From Fabrea salina (taxonomy: Eukaryota; Ciliophora; Heterotrichea; Heterotrichida; Fabreidae): 64,000 nt of DNA. A model generated the notes under the pieces. It ran no database searches. It saw only the letters and a program-made list of their open reading frames with translations, and was not told the origin of the DNA. The stretch spans positions 1-64,000 of the forward strand of contig JALIHJ010000004.1 of the NCBI GenBank assembly GCA_022984795.1, written 5' to 3'. Below are positions 36,101 through 44,286 of this stretch, piece after piece (position 1 is the first letter of the stretch; each line of letters starts with the position of its first letter). Both the position numbers and the translations under genes were made by a program.

Positions 36101-36169
36101 GAACTCCTTTTGCTTTACGCAGTTTTGTGCAGAGTCAATGAGATCGTCAGCTTTGTTGATGAATTCCAT
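33155..36169 (-). CDS. DUSP-MYND ubiquitin-specific protease
   Basis: A 1004-aa protein with, in order: helical TPR-like repeats (~1-95), a DUSP-like domain (~130-245, around HPGRILNSNLLL), a ubiquitin-like segment (~260-350), a MYND zinc finger (~359-396, CISCRK...CASCKSVKYC...HWKYHKELC) and a split USP catalytic core (~411-1003). Catalytic residues: C425 in GNTCFMNS and H961 in GGGHYTAY. An internal insert holds zinc-binding CPEC and CSKC pairs. It cleaves ubiquitin from proteins; DUSP/UBL architecture resembles USP4/USP15 while the MYND recalls USP19 and plant UBPs. Its TAA directly abuts the ATG of IFT139. Confidence 0.9.
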   Translation of the reverse strand: MEFINKADDLIDSAQNCVKQKEFQKAIQVLNKSLEFAETPKGYLLLAQAYYNLSQYSECLESVEKGISQLPSIPNESLRNSILEKLLSQKTQAQDHLSPAQTDTETPPPSEEHQKDSKKQFFELSKKHSKDKDWFVVSKEWLDTWESYLEGTANHPGRILNSNLLLTVAFVGPEKGNYLKDLQEEQTNLYLKDSILENKDYILVPSTAYEYLKESYGSDKDIKRCLVPLTEEGDLMQVEVKLKPVRVVPIPSFQETLETPKHFQVSKKAKVEDLKFKLQAIYKKLYPKSLLDFSQARLWKVAPDCKLTDFHPTAKSILIESAKLLPSKTVLEEAQVADEDIIIVEFKQKDWTIHNKPYEICISCRKIGNMLNCASCKSVKYCSKECQRQHWKYHKELCKKVRESQVHTPASRNGMTGLQNLGNTCFMNSALQCVSHTLPLTEYFLSNKFVADINPNNPLGTKGAALAYAFAELITDLWKGSSRSLSPWNFKRIIAKFAPQFIGYQQHDSAELLSYLLTGLHEDLNRVRDKPYIEQPEAEGKSEKEAAEMFWDWFKKRNQSVIVDLMYGQYKSTLQCPECERISITYDPYLTFSLSIPNYDVKLVSVLLMKLGDLTPVKYTFKMNASFKVCDLKKAIKEVWGVENFKIAAYLKETIKGFLPDNREIGELDKKTLVAFEFPEDYQSYELVPLVISKLGERGYFSKPSKFQISFMRLLFFKRSENTLSIQKEIVSYLSQVVVNNLNKSVSDSAEMLAELKATEEPLYSLNIVNTSKKTQGLIWDGRLPCDFCGDKKCENCPFPMSQNTKLGDLLDQVQNSEGPFMLEVVFSSKTQKVSLLNSVEEHSSPQNIEFEKKSSITLYDCLEHSTNSEVLDEDNKWYCSKCKKHVQATKTYQIYSLPKVLIIHLMRFKTRGFWREKNNSLVEFPLEGLDLSEYVLGNENPGVYDLYAVSNHMGSLGGGHYTAYVKNPAAESWLEMEDSRVSKTSPGRVVSPSAYILFYLRRS

Positions 36170-36194
36170 GTTTATAAGTGGTTACATATTTATA

Positions 36195-37589
36195 TTACCT
36201 TCTGTAATCTTGGGCCCTTTTAGAGATTTCGTCCTTTTCACGCACGTACTCTGCGTGGATGTCTTCTATCTTCTTGGGTTGTTCTGCAGAGGACTTAGCC
36301 CAGCCCTCTTTCCTTTCGTCGAGCACGTTCATGATTTTGAACCTGATTTTGGGGGGGAGTCTTTTTTGCTCAATTAAGTTTGCTAGTAAGCTAAAGATCA
36401 CTTCAGTGCCTTGTTTGAGTTTGGGGTGCTCAAAAGAACTCCCTCCAGTTGAAAGTAGGATGCAGGCCCCTTCAATTTGGGTTTCATCTATCACTACTGA
36501 GTCCACGTTTACTTCGGAGTCGTCTTCAGGCAACCCCAGTAAGTCGTACACGCACCCCAGGATGATTTTGGGACTAATTAGTCTTACATTGAAGAGTTCT
36601 CCAATGAACTGCACAGTCCCGTGTGTTTTTTTCTTTTGAAGCATTTGTTGGTACTCTTGTTCTCCAGAGAGCAACTCCTGGAGCTCCTTAGGCTTTTGAG
36701 TAAAGGCCTCTTCGCACATGTAAAGTAGTTCGTACCTGAAGTGGTTGCGTGTTTTGGTTTCCTTAGTTTCTTCTTCAGGAAAAGTGTACCCGTGGAACTG
36801 GGACTTGAGGTTCTTGCAAAGCTGGGCATACATCTTAGTGTACTTAGGTTCAGCCCAGGCTTTTTCAAAGATTCCAGAAACTAAGCAGTGCAAGTTGATG
36901 TAACTCTCTTTGGCAGTTCCAGCAAGCTGTGTTTGGAGTCTTTCTAAGTTGTTGGGCGAGAGTTTATTCAGGGTTATTTTGACTCTTCTTTTTATTTTTT
37001 CTTGTTCTGCCTGGTCTTTTTTCATCAGTTCAATCCTGCGTTTGGCTTTGTCCGAAATCTTTTTTTCTTCGTTCATTCGAGCTTGGCGCCAAGTAGGTTC
37101 TTGGTACCGAGTTGGTTGAGTAGGTTTTCTGTGCCCCTTTTTTCTGTGTACTGCTTCAATGGACCGCTTAGCAAGTGCCTCTAAGTCAGGGTTCAGGTTA
37201 GAGAAGTCTTCTTGTCCCAGGAAGGTTTCTAAAGCCTGGGTAATTTCTCGGAAGGTGTATTTGTACAGAGGGGAAATTTCTGTGTCGCTTAACTCCAAAG
37301 TGTCTTCGTCTCGGAGTTCTAGGTTCTTTACAAACACTTTGCCTTCGTCGTCTGACTCTTCAGTAATTACTTGTGTGTTGTCGTCAGGTTTGAATTCATT
37401 AGCAGCTGCAGAGAGTCCTTTGGCTTCAGAAGGCTCGAAGTCCACTACGTCGGGGTTGAAGTTTTGAGGAACGGACTTAGGCACAAAAGCTTGTGCGTCT
37501 ATATTGAAGTTAGTTTTAGTGTCGCGGAGACTAGGTTGGCCTTCATCAGGTGGAGCAGAATTAATTCTGTCAGGGTGCTTATGCTGCAT
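36195..37589 (-). CDS. eIF4G/PAIP1-like MIF4G protein with three PAM2 motifs
   Basis: A 464-aa protein. The N-terminus has three PABP-binding PAM2-type motifs spaced 15-16 residues apart: FNIDAQAFVP (28-37), FNPDVVDFEP (44-53) and LSAAANEFKP (59-68). A possible eIF4E-contact helix starts at Y111 (YTFREITQAL). The MIF4G domain spans ~205-430, marked by LNKLSPNNLERL, FEKAWAEPKYTKMYAQLCKNL and VQFIGELFNVRLI, ending with the eIF4G-like IEDIHAEYVREKDE. The factor should bridge poly(A)-binding protein to eIF4A/eIF3, as eIF4G and PAIP1 do. It is short for eIF4G (no C-terminal MA3 domains), so PAIP1-like is equally likely. Confidence 0.88.
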   Translation of the reverse strand: MQHKHPDRINSAPPDEGQPSLRDTKTNFNIDAQAFVPKSVPQNFNPDVVDFEPSEAKGLSAAANEFKPDDNTQVITEESDDEGKVFVKNLELRDEDTLELSDTEISPLYKYTFREITQALETFLGQEDFSNLNPDLEALAKRSIEAVHRKKGHRKPTQPTRYQEPTWRQARMNEEKKISDKAKRRIELMKKDQAEQEKIKRRVKITLNKLSPNNLERLQTQLAGTAKESYINLHCLVSGIFEKAWAEPKYTKMYAQLCKNLKSQFHGYTFPEEETKETKTRNHFRYELLYMCEEAFTQKPKELQELLSGEQEYQQMLQKKKTHGTVQFIGELFNVRLISPKIILGCVYDLLGLPEDDSEVNVDSVVIDETQIEGACILLSTGGSSFEHPKLKQGTEVIFSLLANLIEQKRLPPKIRFKIMNVLDERKEGWAKSSAEQPKKIEDIHAEYVREKDEISKRAQDYRR

Positions 37590-37616
37590 ATTATAAATGG
37601 CTTTTCTTTTCTAGAT

Positions 37617-38261
37617 TTACTTTTTATTAGAGCGTTGTCTCTTCCACTTTCCTGGCCGTTTGTTTTTCTTGGATGACTTGGCTGCTTGGCGTTGTTGTTT
37701 GGCTTTGACGTGTTTTTGGTGGGCTGCTTGGATGAACTTCTTTTTGTGTGTGGCTTGTTTTCTTTTCTCTACGAGTTCTATTTTCTTCTTTGCCTGTGTG
37801 AGGTTGTTTTCTATTTTCTTCATGTGTTGGTCGCTTTTGAACATTTCAGCTTTGAAGTCGTTGGGTCGCCAGATGGGAACTGCAAGTTCTTTTAGCATTT
37901 GGAGGCTTTTTTGGGCATTTTGCAGAGTGAGGTTGTAGATGGCTAATTCCCTTTTGAAGTCGTTGGAAAGGTCTTCGGAGTTAAGTCCTAGGTCCCCTTC
38001 AACTGTGCTTAGGTGGTCGATCCACTTAAGTTTCGCTTGTTTTTTCTGGAGGGACAACTTCTGGGGGTCTTTTCCAAGAGTTTTTTGGTAGTAGTCGTCC
38101 ACCAGGGCTTCTAGTTTTTCTTTGAGTTTTTCTTCGTCAAAGAAACTTTCTTCGGAGTTGCCCAGTACTTCGTATTCTTCGTCACTGATTTCTGCCTGTT
38201 CTGGTTCTTCGGGCTGGAACTCAAGCCCCTTCCCCCGTTTCTTTTTACTAAGAACTTCCAT
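37617..38261 (-). CDS. EBNA1BP2: rRNA-processing protein EBP2
   Basis: A 214-aa nucleolar protein. Conserved core: NDFKRELAIYNLTLQNAQ, then VPIWRPNDFKAEMFKSDQHM, matching EBP2 (VPTKRPTDYFAEMAKSDLQM in animals). The N-terminus is acidic; the C-terminus is lysine-rich and ends KKNKRPGKWKRQRSNKK, as in other EBP2 proteins. EBP2 works with RRS1 and NOP2 in early 60S subunit assembly. It is shorter than the human protein (306 aa). SRP9 lies 9 bp upstream on the same strand. Confidence 0.93.
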   Translation of the reverse strand: MEVLSKKKRGKGLEFQPEEPEQAEISDEEYEVLGNSEESFFDEEKLKEKLEALVDDYYQKTLGKDPQKLSLQKKQAKLKWIDHLSTVEGDLGLNSEDLSNDFKRELAIYNLTLQNAQKSLQMLKELAVPIWRPNDFKAEMFKSDQHMKKIENNLTQAKKKIELVEKRKQATHKKKFIQAAHQKHVKAKQQRQAAKSSKKNKRPGKWKRQRSNKK

Positions 38262-38270
38262 CTATTATTA

Positions 38271-38543
38271 TTAGGCTCTTTGTCTGGGCTTTTTCTTGGG
38301 CTTTCCTTCTGAGAACTGTGTGAGGTAGCGAGTCATGTTCAGAGAAAACTGCTTGACTTTGTTGAACTCAGCGTCTAGGTCCCTTAAGTAGTACATTAGG
38401 CAGTGGGATTTGCAGGTCACTTTGACCACTAGTTGTTCTTTTTTGGGGTTTAACTTAACTGTCCACCTGGTGTTTACGGGGTCAGCTGATGCCAGTTCTA
38501 GTCCTCTTACACTGAAACTATCCCAGTCCTGGAACTTAACCAT
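38271..38543 (-). CDS. SRP9: Signal recognition particle 9 kDa protein
   Basis: A 90-aa protein starting MVKFQDWDSF, with the SRP9 pattern of a W near the start, ADPVNTRWTVKL, LVVKVTCKSHCLMYY and a C-terminal helix. SRP9 dimerises with SRP14 on the Alu part of SRP RNA and slows translation while the ribosome is brought to the ER. Human SRP9 is 86 aa. TATAA sits directly before the ATG, 16 bp from the divergent ZIP gene. Confidence 0.92.
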   Translation of the reverse strand: MVKFQDWDSFSVRGLELASADPVNTRWTVKLNPKKEQLVVKVTCKSHCLMYYLRDLDAEFNKVKQFSLNMTRYLTQFSEGKPKKKPRQRA

Positions 38544-38559
38544 TTATACCTAGTTTATA

Positions 38560-39282
38560 ATGGAATTGCTAGCACTGAAAATTTTGTTTGCAGTCATTTC
38601 ATTGGTAGTTTCTGTGTTGGGAGGTACTCTACCTAGTTGTTTGTAAGAACTACTTAGAAAATCGTGTAAAAGGCACTCTGGAATAGGAAACTGCTTTGCT
38701 GGAGGAGTCTTTTTGGGAATATGTTTGCTTGATATACTTCCTGACGCCAGTGGGTACCTGACTTGGGAGTACCCACTGGGAAATGCTTTGGCTTGTTTGG
38801 GGTTTGTGGTTTTGCTTTTTGTGGACAAACTGGTTTTGGGACAAAGCAGGCCTTTTGAGGAGGACAATATGAAAGGCTTGGTGCTCTTTGTAGGATTAAG
38901 TATCCACGGAGTACTTGAAGGACTGGCTGTGGGCTTGCAAACGCAGACTGCAGCCCTTTTGCGTTTAGGAGTAGCAGTGAGTGTGCACAAGTTCCCAGCA
39001 ACCCTAGCTCTGGCTTTGGCACTTGAAGAGTGTTGGTTTCTTGTGTTGGGGTTTTCGTTGATGGCTCCTATAGGAATAACGCTAGGTGTGGTTTGCACAT
39101 GTTTTAAAAGTGTTTTTCTAGAAGGAGTGTTGTTGGGTTTGGCAGGGGGTTCATTTTTGTACATAGCAATTGTAGAAATACTAACAGAAGAGTTAACTAC
39201 TGAAAAACACAAGGGTTGGAAGTTTGTGTCTTTTAGTTTGGGAATAAGTTTTGTGGCGGCTTTAATGGTTTTAGAACTTTAA
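38560..39282 (+). CDS. ZIP-family metal transporter with a 15-nt intron
   Basis: The 235-aa product starts MELLALKILFAVISLV (ATG 38560). A 15-nt intron at 38643-38657 would otherwise truncate it at TAA after 28 codons. After splicing the reading continues HSGIGNCFAGGVFLGICLLDILPD, the classic ZIP (SLC39) motif of TM2. The metal-site helix GLSIHGVLEGLAVGL and the following VHKFPATLALAL (TM4/TM5) carry the conserved H and E residues. The protein likely imports zinc or another divalent metal. Eight membrane segments are expected; the chain is short for the family (~300 aa), mainly because the TM3-TM4 loop is brief. Confidence 0.92.
38643..38657 (+). other. 15-nt spliceosomal intron
   Basis: GTAAGAACTACTTAG. 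Removing it joins PSCL to KSCKRHSGIGN in frame and restores the ZIP family motif, which is strong independent evidence that it is spliced. Position 10 is A. Confidence 0.93.
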
Positions 39283-39304
39283 GTCGATTCTATCAGTAAT
39301 TAAA

Positions 39305-41644
39305 ATGGATGAAAACATTGTCCACATACTGGCAGTAGAAGATGATGCTTTCCAAAGACTAGCTCTAATGGACATTCTTTCAATGCTTGACTACGAAGTA
39401 GACACAGCAAGCGACGCTTACGAAGCTTGGGAAAAACTAAACGAAGAAAACATGGACTTTGACTTAGTTTTGCTAGACTTAGAACTACCAGGAATGGACG
39501 GGTTGGAGTTGCTGGGCAAAATGAAGGAGTCCAACCACTTAAAAGACCTTCCAGTCATTATGGTTTCTGCTCACAACGAAATGGAAAAGATCTACGCTTC
39601 CTTGGACTTGGGTGCCCTGGACTTCTTGATAAAACCAATTAGACCAGGCGCAGTGAGAGGAGTAGTTAACCAAATTAAGTTCAGGCCTAAGGGAGGAACA
39701 GGCACTGAAACAGGACTTAACGCTTACGAACGAGTAAGTAACTTGGGAAAAGGAGCTTACGCCACAGTGGACCTTGTAAGACGCAAGGCAGACGGAGAAC
39801 TCAGGGCCCTGAAAAAAATAGACCTGGAGTTCCTTAGCGAGAAAGAAAGACGCAACGCCGAAAACGAAGCAATGCTTATGAAAGTACTAGTGGGACCTAC
39901 TATAATTCAGTTTTACGAACAAATAGTTCAAGGAAACAACTTGTACATTATAATGGAGTTTGCCGACAAAGGAACCCTAGCTGACAAGTTGCAAGAACTC
40001 CGCAACAAAGGAAACAAACTAGATACCCAAACAATTGTAGCTTGGATTTCCCACATAATAATGGCTTTGATGATTATGCACAGCAAACATGTTCTCCATA
40101 GGGACCTTAAAACCCAGAACTTGTTCATCAACGGAAACAACACTATCAAAGTAGGCGACCTAGGAATAGCCAAAAGTCTTAACTCAAGTATGGAAATGGC
40201 CCAAAGCGTAGCTGGAACTCCTTACAACATGGCTCCTGAAATCATCAAGGGCGAAAAGTACGGCCAGAAAACTGACATTTGGTCCTTAGGTTGTGTGCTT
40301 TACGAAATGGTTACTTTCAAAAGGCCTTTTGAAGGAGTGAAGATAGAAAGTTTGTTTGAAGCTATAATAAACAGAGACTACAACCCCATTTCCAATTCAG
40401 TGGACTCTAACATTCGCTTGATGATTTCCCAGATGCTTTTGAAAGACCCCACGAAACGGCCCACAGTATGGGACTTAGCGAACTCGCCTTTCATTAGGGA
40501 CTACATAACTAACTTTCTAGAAGAAAACAACTGCACAGACATCATTATGCCTTTGTTTGACCATGACCCGCGTTACAAAGGCAAAAACAAAACTAGTGTG
40601 AAAAGCAACACCATCCACGTGAGTGAACTTGCTAACTTAGCCCGTTCTGAGATTCCTCTTCAAGAAAAGAAAATAGGGTGGTTCGGAAAGACCTACAAAG
40701 GAGTTTTCGAAGGAAAGGCTTTGATGCAGTACTTAAAAGACAAGTACAAACACCAGGCAGAAACAGCCAAAAACACTTGTCAAGAAATGCTTGAACAAGG
40801 ACTGATCCACCCAGTTTCAAACTCTACAGGGTTTGACTCGGAGGGCTACTACCAGTTCCGGGAGGACAGAACTGACGTTGCCAGGAACATGGTTTTTTTG
40901 TGGAACAAAAACGTAAGAATGGCACAAGCAGTCACAAGGGACTTAGTTTCGATGACCAACGAAATGATTGCGACTTACCGAGAAGACTTAAAAGCCATGA
41001 AGAACTCCCGAGAGTTCAGGGAAGTGATTAAAGCCTTAGCTGAAATCCAGAGGATCGAAATCAAAGCCCTGACGCGCCTGGAGAAAATTGAGTTCTTCGT
41101 GAACATCTACCAAATAATGGCACTGCACCAAATGATTGAACTGCAGGACTCCAAAAACGGCTGGTTCTGGAACCCTTCTGACAGTTTTTACTACTGCATC
41201 AGCGGAATGGACTACACTCTGTACCAACTCAAGCACGGAGTGCTTAGAGGCAACAAAAAACCTCCGGGGTCGTTCACAAGGGTGCTTTCTAACTCTGACT
41301 CCAGAAACTTACTGCCTAACTTCACAGACCCCCGGGTGCTTATTTTGTGCCAGGACCCTCCTTTTAAAGTCCAAGAAATCATTAGTTTTGCCGACAGTGT
41401 AGAAGAGGTACTTGACGAAAAAACTGAGGAGTTCTGCAACAGGGAAGTGTGTCTTAACTTAGCCATTGAGGAACTTGTACTGCCCAACCTTTTCTACAAG
41501 TACCAAAAGGACTTTGGAAACAACGAAGAAGACATGATTAAGTGGATTTGGAAGTACTACACTGCTTGCAAGTTAAGTGCAGACGACGTGATTTCTCTCC
41601 TGAAACGCCAAAAACTCTATATACAGTATAGAGACTGGGAGTAA
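39305..41644 (+). CDS. Receiver-NEK kinase-DEP-DUF547 fusion protein
   Basis: A 779-aa protein with four domains. Residues 5-125 are a two-component receiver with every canonical residue: D13, D14, phospho-acceptor D58, S88 and K110. Residues ~138-400 are a protein kinase of NEK type: glycine loop GKGAYATV, lysine ALKKID, H265-R-D267, D285-L-G and APE. Residues ~440-522 form a DEP domain and ~590-733 a DUF547 domain (EKIEFFVNIYQIMALHQM...FTDPRVLILC). Kinase residues are intact, so it is probably active, with phosphorylation of D58 or DEP membrane docking as possible controls. The receiver is a bacterial-type signalling module. I know of no described protein with this combination. Confidence 0.92.
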   Translation: MDENIVHILAVEDDAFQRLALMDILSMLDYEVDTASDAYEAWEKLNEENMDFDLVLLDLELPGMDGLELLGKMKESNHLKDLPVIMVSAHNEMEKIYASLDLGALDFLIKPIRPGAVRGVVNQIKFRPKGGTGTETGLNAYERVSNLGKGAYATVDLVRRKADGELRALKKIDLEFLSEKERRNAENEAMLMKVLVGPTIIQFYEQIVQGNNLYIIMEFADKGTLADKLQELRNKGNKLDTQTIVAWISHIIMALMIMHSKHVLHRDLKTQNLFINGNNTIKVGDLGIAKSLNSSMEMAQSVAGTPYNMAPEIIKGEKYGQKTDIWSLGCVLYEMVTFKRPFEGVKIESLFEAIINRDYNPISNSVDSNIRLMISQMLLKDPTKRPTVWDLANSPFIRDYITNFLEENNCTDIIMPLFDHDPRYKGKNKTSVKSNTIHVSELANLARSEIPLQEKKIGWFGKTYKGVFEGKALMQYLKDKYKHQAETAKNTCQEMLEQGLIHPVSNSTGFDSEGYYQFREDRTDVARNMVFLWNKNVRMAQAVTRDLVSMTNEMIATYREDLKAMKNSREFREVIKALAEIQRIEIKALTRLEKIEFFVNIYQIMALHQMIELQDSKNGWFWNPSDSFYYCISGMDYTLYQLKHGVLRGNKKPPGSFTRVLSNSDSRNLLPNFTDPRVLILCQDPPFKVQEIISFADSVEEVLDEKTEEFCNREVCLNLAIEELVLPNLFYKYQKDFGNNEEDMIKWIWKYYTACKLSADDVISLLKRQKLYIQYRDWE

Positions 41645-41663
41645 TGTAAGATTAAGTATACAT

Positions 41664-43055
41664 CTAGCTTAACTTAGACTTTAGTAAGTCGAAAAGAGTC
41701 AGGGGCTGGGGCTGTTCAGGTTCCGACTCACAGCTTGACTCTGAGTTTCGAGAAGACTGAGGAGGCTTAGTCTAAGTATAGTTTACTGGAGGTTTGAAAC
41801 TACTTAGAATTTCAGGACTTACAAGTCCAGTCATGTTTATTTCTGCAAAATAGACTGTTGCACCCACTGCAAGGTGCGAAAGAGCTCTATGTGGAACTTA
41901 CACTAGTCGTTTTTCTTCAGGTTCCACTATTTTTTCTTCAATGTTAACTATTTCTCCAGAGATGTTGTGGGGAAATGCCTCAAATGACCCGAAGTGCTTG
42001 AGAAGCATGTTTACGTTGAGTGGGTGCAGGAAGTAGGGTTGCCCGTCTTGGAGTTGGTAAAAAAACAGGTGGGCTGTGGAGCTGACTTGGGACTGAGTTT
42101 CGGTGGGCAAGTGGTTTTTAGGAACTACAAGTGGAGAGCACTTGTGCTTTTGGCAAGGCTTAAGAGTGTACATGTAGACTGGGTGGAGAGTGTCTGAACA
42201 GAAGCACTCAGACCTTATAAGTTCTAGGTTTGGACCTTCGTTGAGGGAAATTTGCTTGATTACACTAGCTTGGGCTTTTTCAATAGCAGTCAGAGTCAGA
42301 GTGTCTTCAGTTTTGTTTTTGAGGCTTTGGAGTTGTTGTTGTTCTTCCAGCAAGTCAGGAACTGGGTCTACGTAAAAACTAAGTCGGTTGATGTCTGAGT
42401 GATTTGATCTGGAATCCAAAAGGTCCAGGACCAAGCCTCCTAGTCTGTCTTCTCCACACTTGTGCAAAACAAGTTTGGACTTTTCGCGCGAAATCAAACT
42501 GAAAGTTGCCCACAGACCAGAGGAGACTCTTTGGACTTCTTTGACCTGGACACTTCTTAAGTCTTTGTAAACGATTGTTTGGGTGCAGAGTGGACACTTC
42601 TTGGGAGAGTGAGCTAAGTTGAGTAAGGATAAAGCACAAGGCCAGCAAAACACATGTCCGCATCTGCTGATTCTTGGGGCGGTCATGTCCTTTTCAAGGC
42701 AAATAGGGCAAGTTAGTCCTTCTACAGCGAGTTTGCGGACTTTCTTGACGAACTCCCAAGGAACAACCAAACTGGGGTCTTGGGAAAGTTCAGGGAAGTT
42801 ACTAGGAGTTCTTATGAGGAACTGGTAGTAAGGGTTGAGAGTTAGGTCTAGAGGTCTGGACTTTTTAGGAGGCAGCTGGTGGAATTGGTCTGGAATTCTG
42901 AAAGAGACAGGAATCCTTGCCTTTTTGGCGCGGTTTCGGGCTCTTTTAGGAGGGGCAGTTGAGTTACTTGGGGTTTTTGGGGTTTTGGAAGTGTCTACAG
43001 GCATTTGTGCTTTTTGCTTTTTGGAACAAGTAACTCTTGTTTTGTCTTCCAGCAT
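41664..43055 (-). CDS. RNF10: RING E3 ligase RNF10 with two 15-nt introns
   Basis: The 453-aa product starts MLEDKTRVTCSKK (ATG 43055). Residues ~95-125 hold LNPYYQFLI, then VPWEFVKKV and the RING (CPICL...CGHVFCWPCAL...CPLC), in the order of human RNF10. The later FFYQLQDGQPYFLHPLNVNML is also an RNF10 signature. The frame stops at 41898 unless two 15-nt introns (41887-41901 and 41772-41786) are removed. The added tail then aligns with the human LSHLPL...SKETLEMF segment (here ALSHLAVGATVYFAEINM...SPEILSSF) and ends LFDLLKSKLS. RNF10 ubiquitinates 40S ribosomal proteins in human cells. The 5' ATG is 10 bp from that of severin. Confidence 0.9.
41772..41786 (-). other. 15-nt spliceosomal intron (RNF10 intron 2)
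   Basis: GTAAACTATACTTAG on the minus strand, in phase 0, ending in an in-frame TAG. Its removal extends RNF10 by 35 codons to a TAG 19 bp from the convergent kinase gene. Position 10 is A. Confidence 0.85.
41887..41901 (-). other. 15-nt spliceosomal intron (RNF10 intron 1)
   Basis: GTAAGTTCCACATAG on the minus strand, phase 2. Splicing joins R-L-V to A-L-S-H-L, which matches a conserved RNF10 segment. Position 10 is A. Confidence 0.92.
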
Positions 43056-43065
43056 AATTAAGTAA

Positions 43066-44193
43066 ATGTCAGAAGCTGGAGAAGAAAATAAACAAGTAGC
43101 TGTGGAAGACTCCAACATGGCACTTGTCGGCAGTGAAGAAGACAAGGCTGCTCGCAAAGCAGCTGCCCAAACTGAAACAGCCTGGGAAAACTGCGGACGT
43201 TCCCCAGGAATCGAAATCTGGCGAATTGAACAGTTCAAAGTAGTTCCTTGGCCCAAAAACCAGTACGGGTACTTTTACAAAGGTGACTGCTACATTGTAC
43301 TTAAAACCACTTCTGACCCCAAGAGTGGCAAGCTCAGTTGGGACATCCACTACTGGATTGGCTCTGAGTGCACCACTGACGAAAAGGGAACTGCAGCTTA
43401 CAAAACTGTGGAACTCGACGACTTCTTTGACGGAACTCCAGTCCAGCACAGACAGGTAGAAGCCCACGAGTCAAGGGACTTTGTTAAGCTTTTTGAGCAG
43501 CTGAATTACTTAGAAGGCGGAGTTGAAAGTGGGTTTAACCACATTGAACCTGACGCTTACATTGCAAAACTGCTTATGGTGCGAAACCAAGACGGCTCCA
43601 CTAAGGTGATCCAGGTGCCTTTGTCTGCTGCAAGTTTCAACCAAGGAGACTGCTTTGTTTTGGACTCAGGAGCTAGAGTTTACACTTGGCACGGAGAGCA
43701 GAGCAGCCCCTTTGAAAGACATAAGTGCTGCATGGTAGCTCACAACATTGTAAGCAACAGACTGGGAAAGTCAAGGTGCATCCAGTGGGACGAAGACGAA
43801 GAAGGGTTCTGGTCTTTGCTGGGAGGCAAAGCTCCCATCGCAAGTGCAGAAGAAGGCAACTTGATTGCTCGTAGCAAAACTTTAGAAGAAGTTGGTGAAG
43901 GCATACTGTACAAGTTAAGCGACGAGTCAGGCAAGTTGATGTTTACTGAAGTAGCCAGAGGCGATGTTAACTCAGGCATGCTGGACTCCAATGATGTTTT
44001 TGTGCTGGACACTACTGAACAGCTTTTTGTCTGGATAGGTCAGAACTCATCAGAAACCGAACGCCGAAAAGCCTTTGAAACAGCTGAGCAGTACCTGTCT
44101 AGTATGGAAAGGCCCTTCAGCACCCCAGTTACAGTGTTCCGCGAGGGGCAAGCTATTAACAATAGGATCTGGAACCAAATAATGAGTAGTTAA
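43066..44193 (+). CDS. Severin/fragmin-type gelsolin family actin regulator
   Basis: A 375-aa protein with three gelsolin domains: G1 around IEIWRIEQFKVVPWPKNQYG and YKGDCYIVL, G2 around QVPLSAASFNQGDCFVLDSG and YTWHG, and G3 around LDSNDVFVLDTTEQLFVWIG. This equals the layout of Dictyostelium severin (362 aa) and Physarum fragmin, which sever and cap actin filaments when calcium rises. Acidic residues for calcium sites are present. The ATG lies 10 bp from that of RNF10. The giant EF-hand gene follows after 93 bp, the longest tandem spacer here. Confidence 0.95.
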   Translation: MSEAGEENKQVAVEDSNMALVGSEEDKAARKAAAQTETAWENCGRSPGIEIWRIEQFKVVPWPKNQYGYFYKGDCYIVLKTTSDPKSGKLSWDIHYWIGSECTTDEKGTAAYKTVELDDFFDGTPVQHRQVEAHESRDFVKLFEQLNYLEGGVESGFNHIEPDAYIAKLLMVRNQDGSTKVIQVPLSAASFNQGDCFVLDSGARVYTWHGEQSSPFERHKCCMVAHNIVSNRLGKSRCIQWDEDEEGFWSLLGGKAPIASAEEGNLIARSKTLEEVGEGILYKLSDESGKLMFTEVARGDVNSGMLDSNDVFVLDTTEQLFVWIGQNSSETERRKAFETAEQYLSSMERPFSTPVTVFREGQAINNRIWNQIMSS

Positions 44194-44286
44194 GTTATTA
44201 AACTCCTTTAGTAAATTCAAGCAAAGAGTAACTATCTTAACTGCCGCGAACAAATAAGTGGTAGTTATGAACCTGATCCATAATAA
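44194..44286 (+). promoter_or_regulatory. 93-bp spacer before the giant gene
   Basis: This is the longest gap between consecutive same-strand genes. It is A/T-rich with no recognised motif; CCATAATAA precedes the ATG. It must hold the 3' end of severin and the promoter and leader of the giant gene, inferred by position. Confidence 0.3.

Noticed and set aside
38550-39212. 220-codon antisense frame opposite the ZIP gene
   Set aside because: The plus strand encodes a clear ZIP transporter once its intron is removed; the antisense frame is S/T/P-rich shadow sequence.
43056-43256. Longer RNF10 N-terminus
   Set aside because: It would run through the severin coding sequence; ATG 43055 is the last Met before the conserved basic region and matches local spacing.
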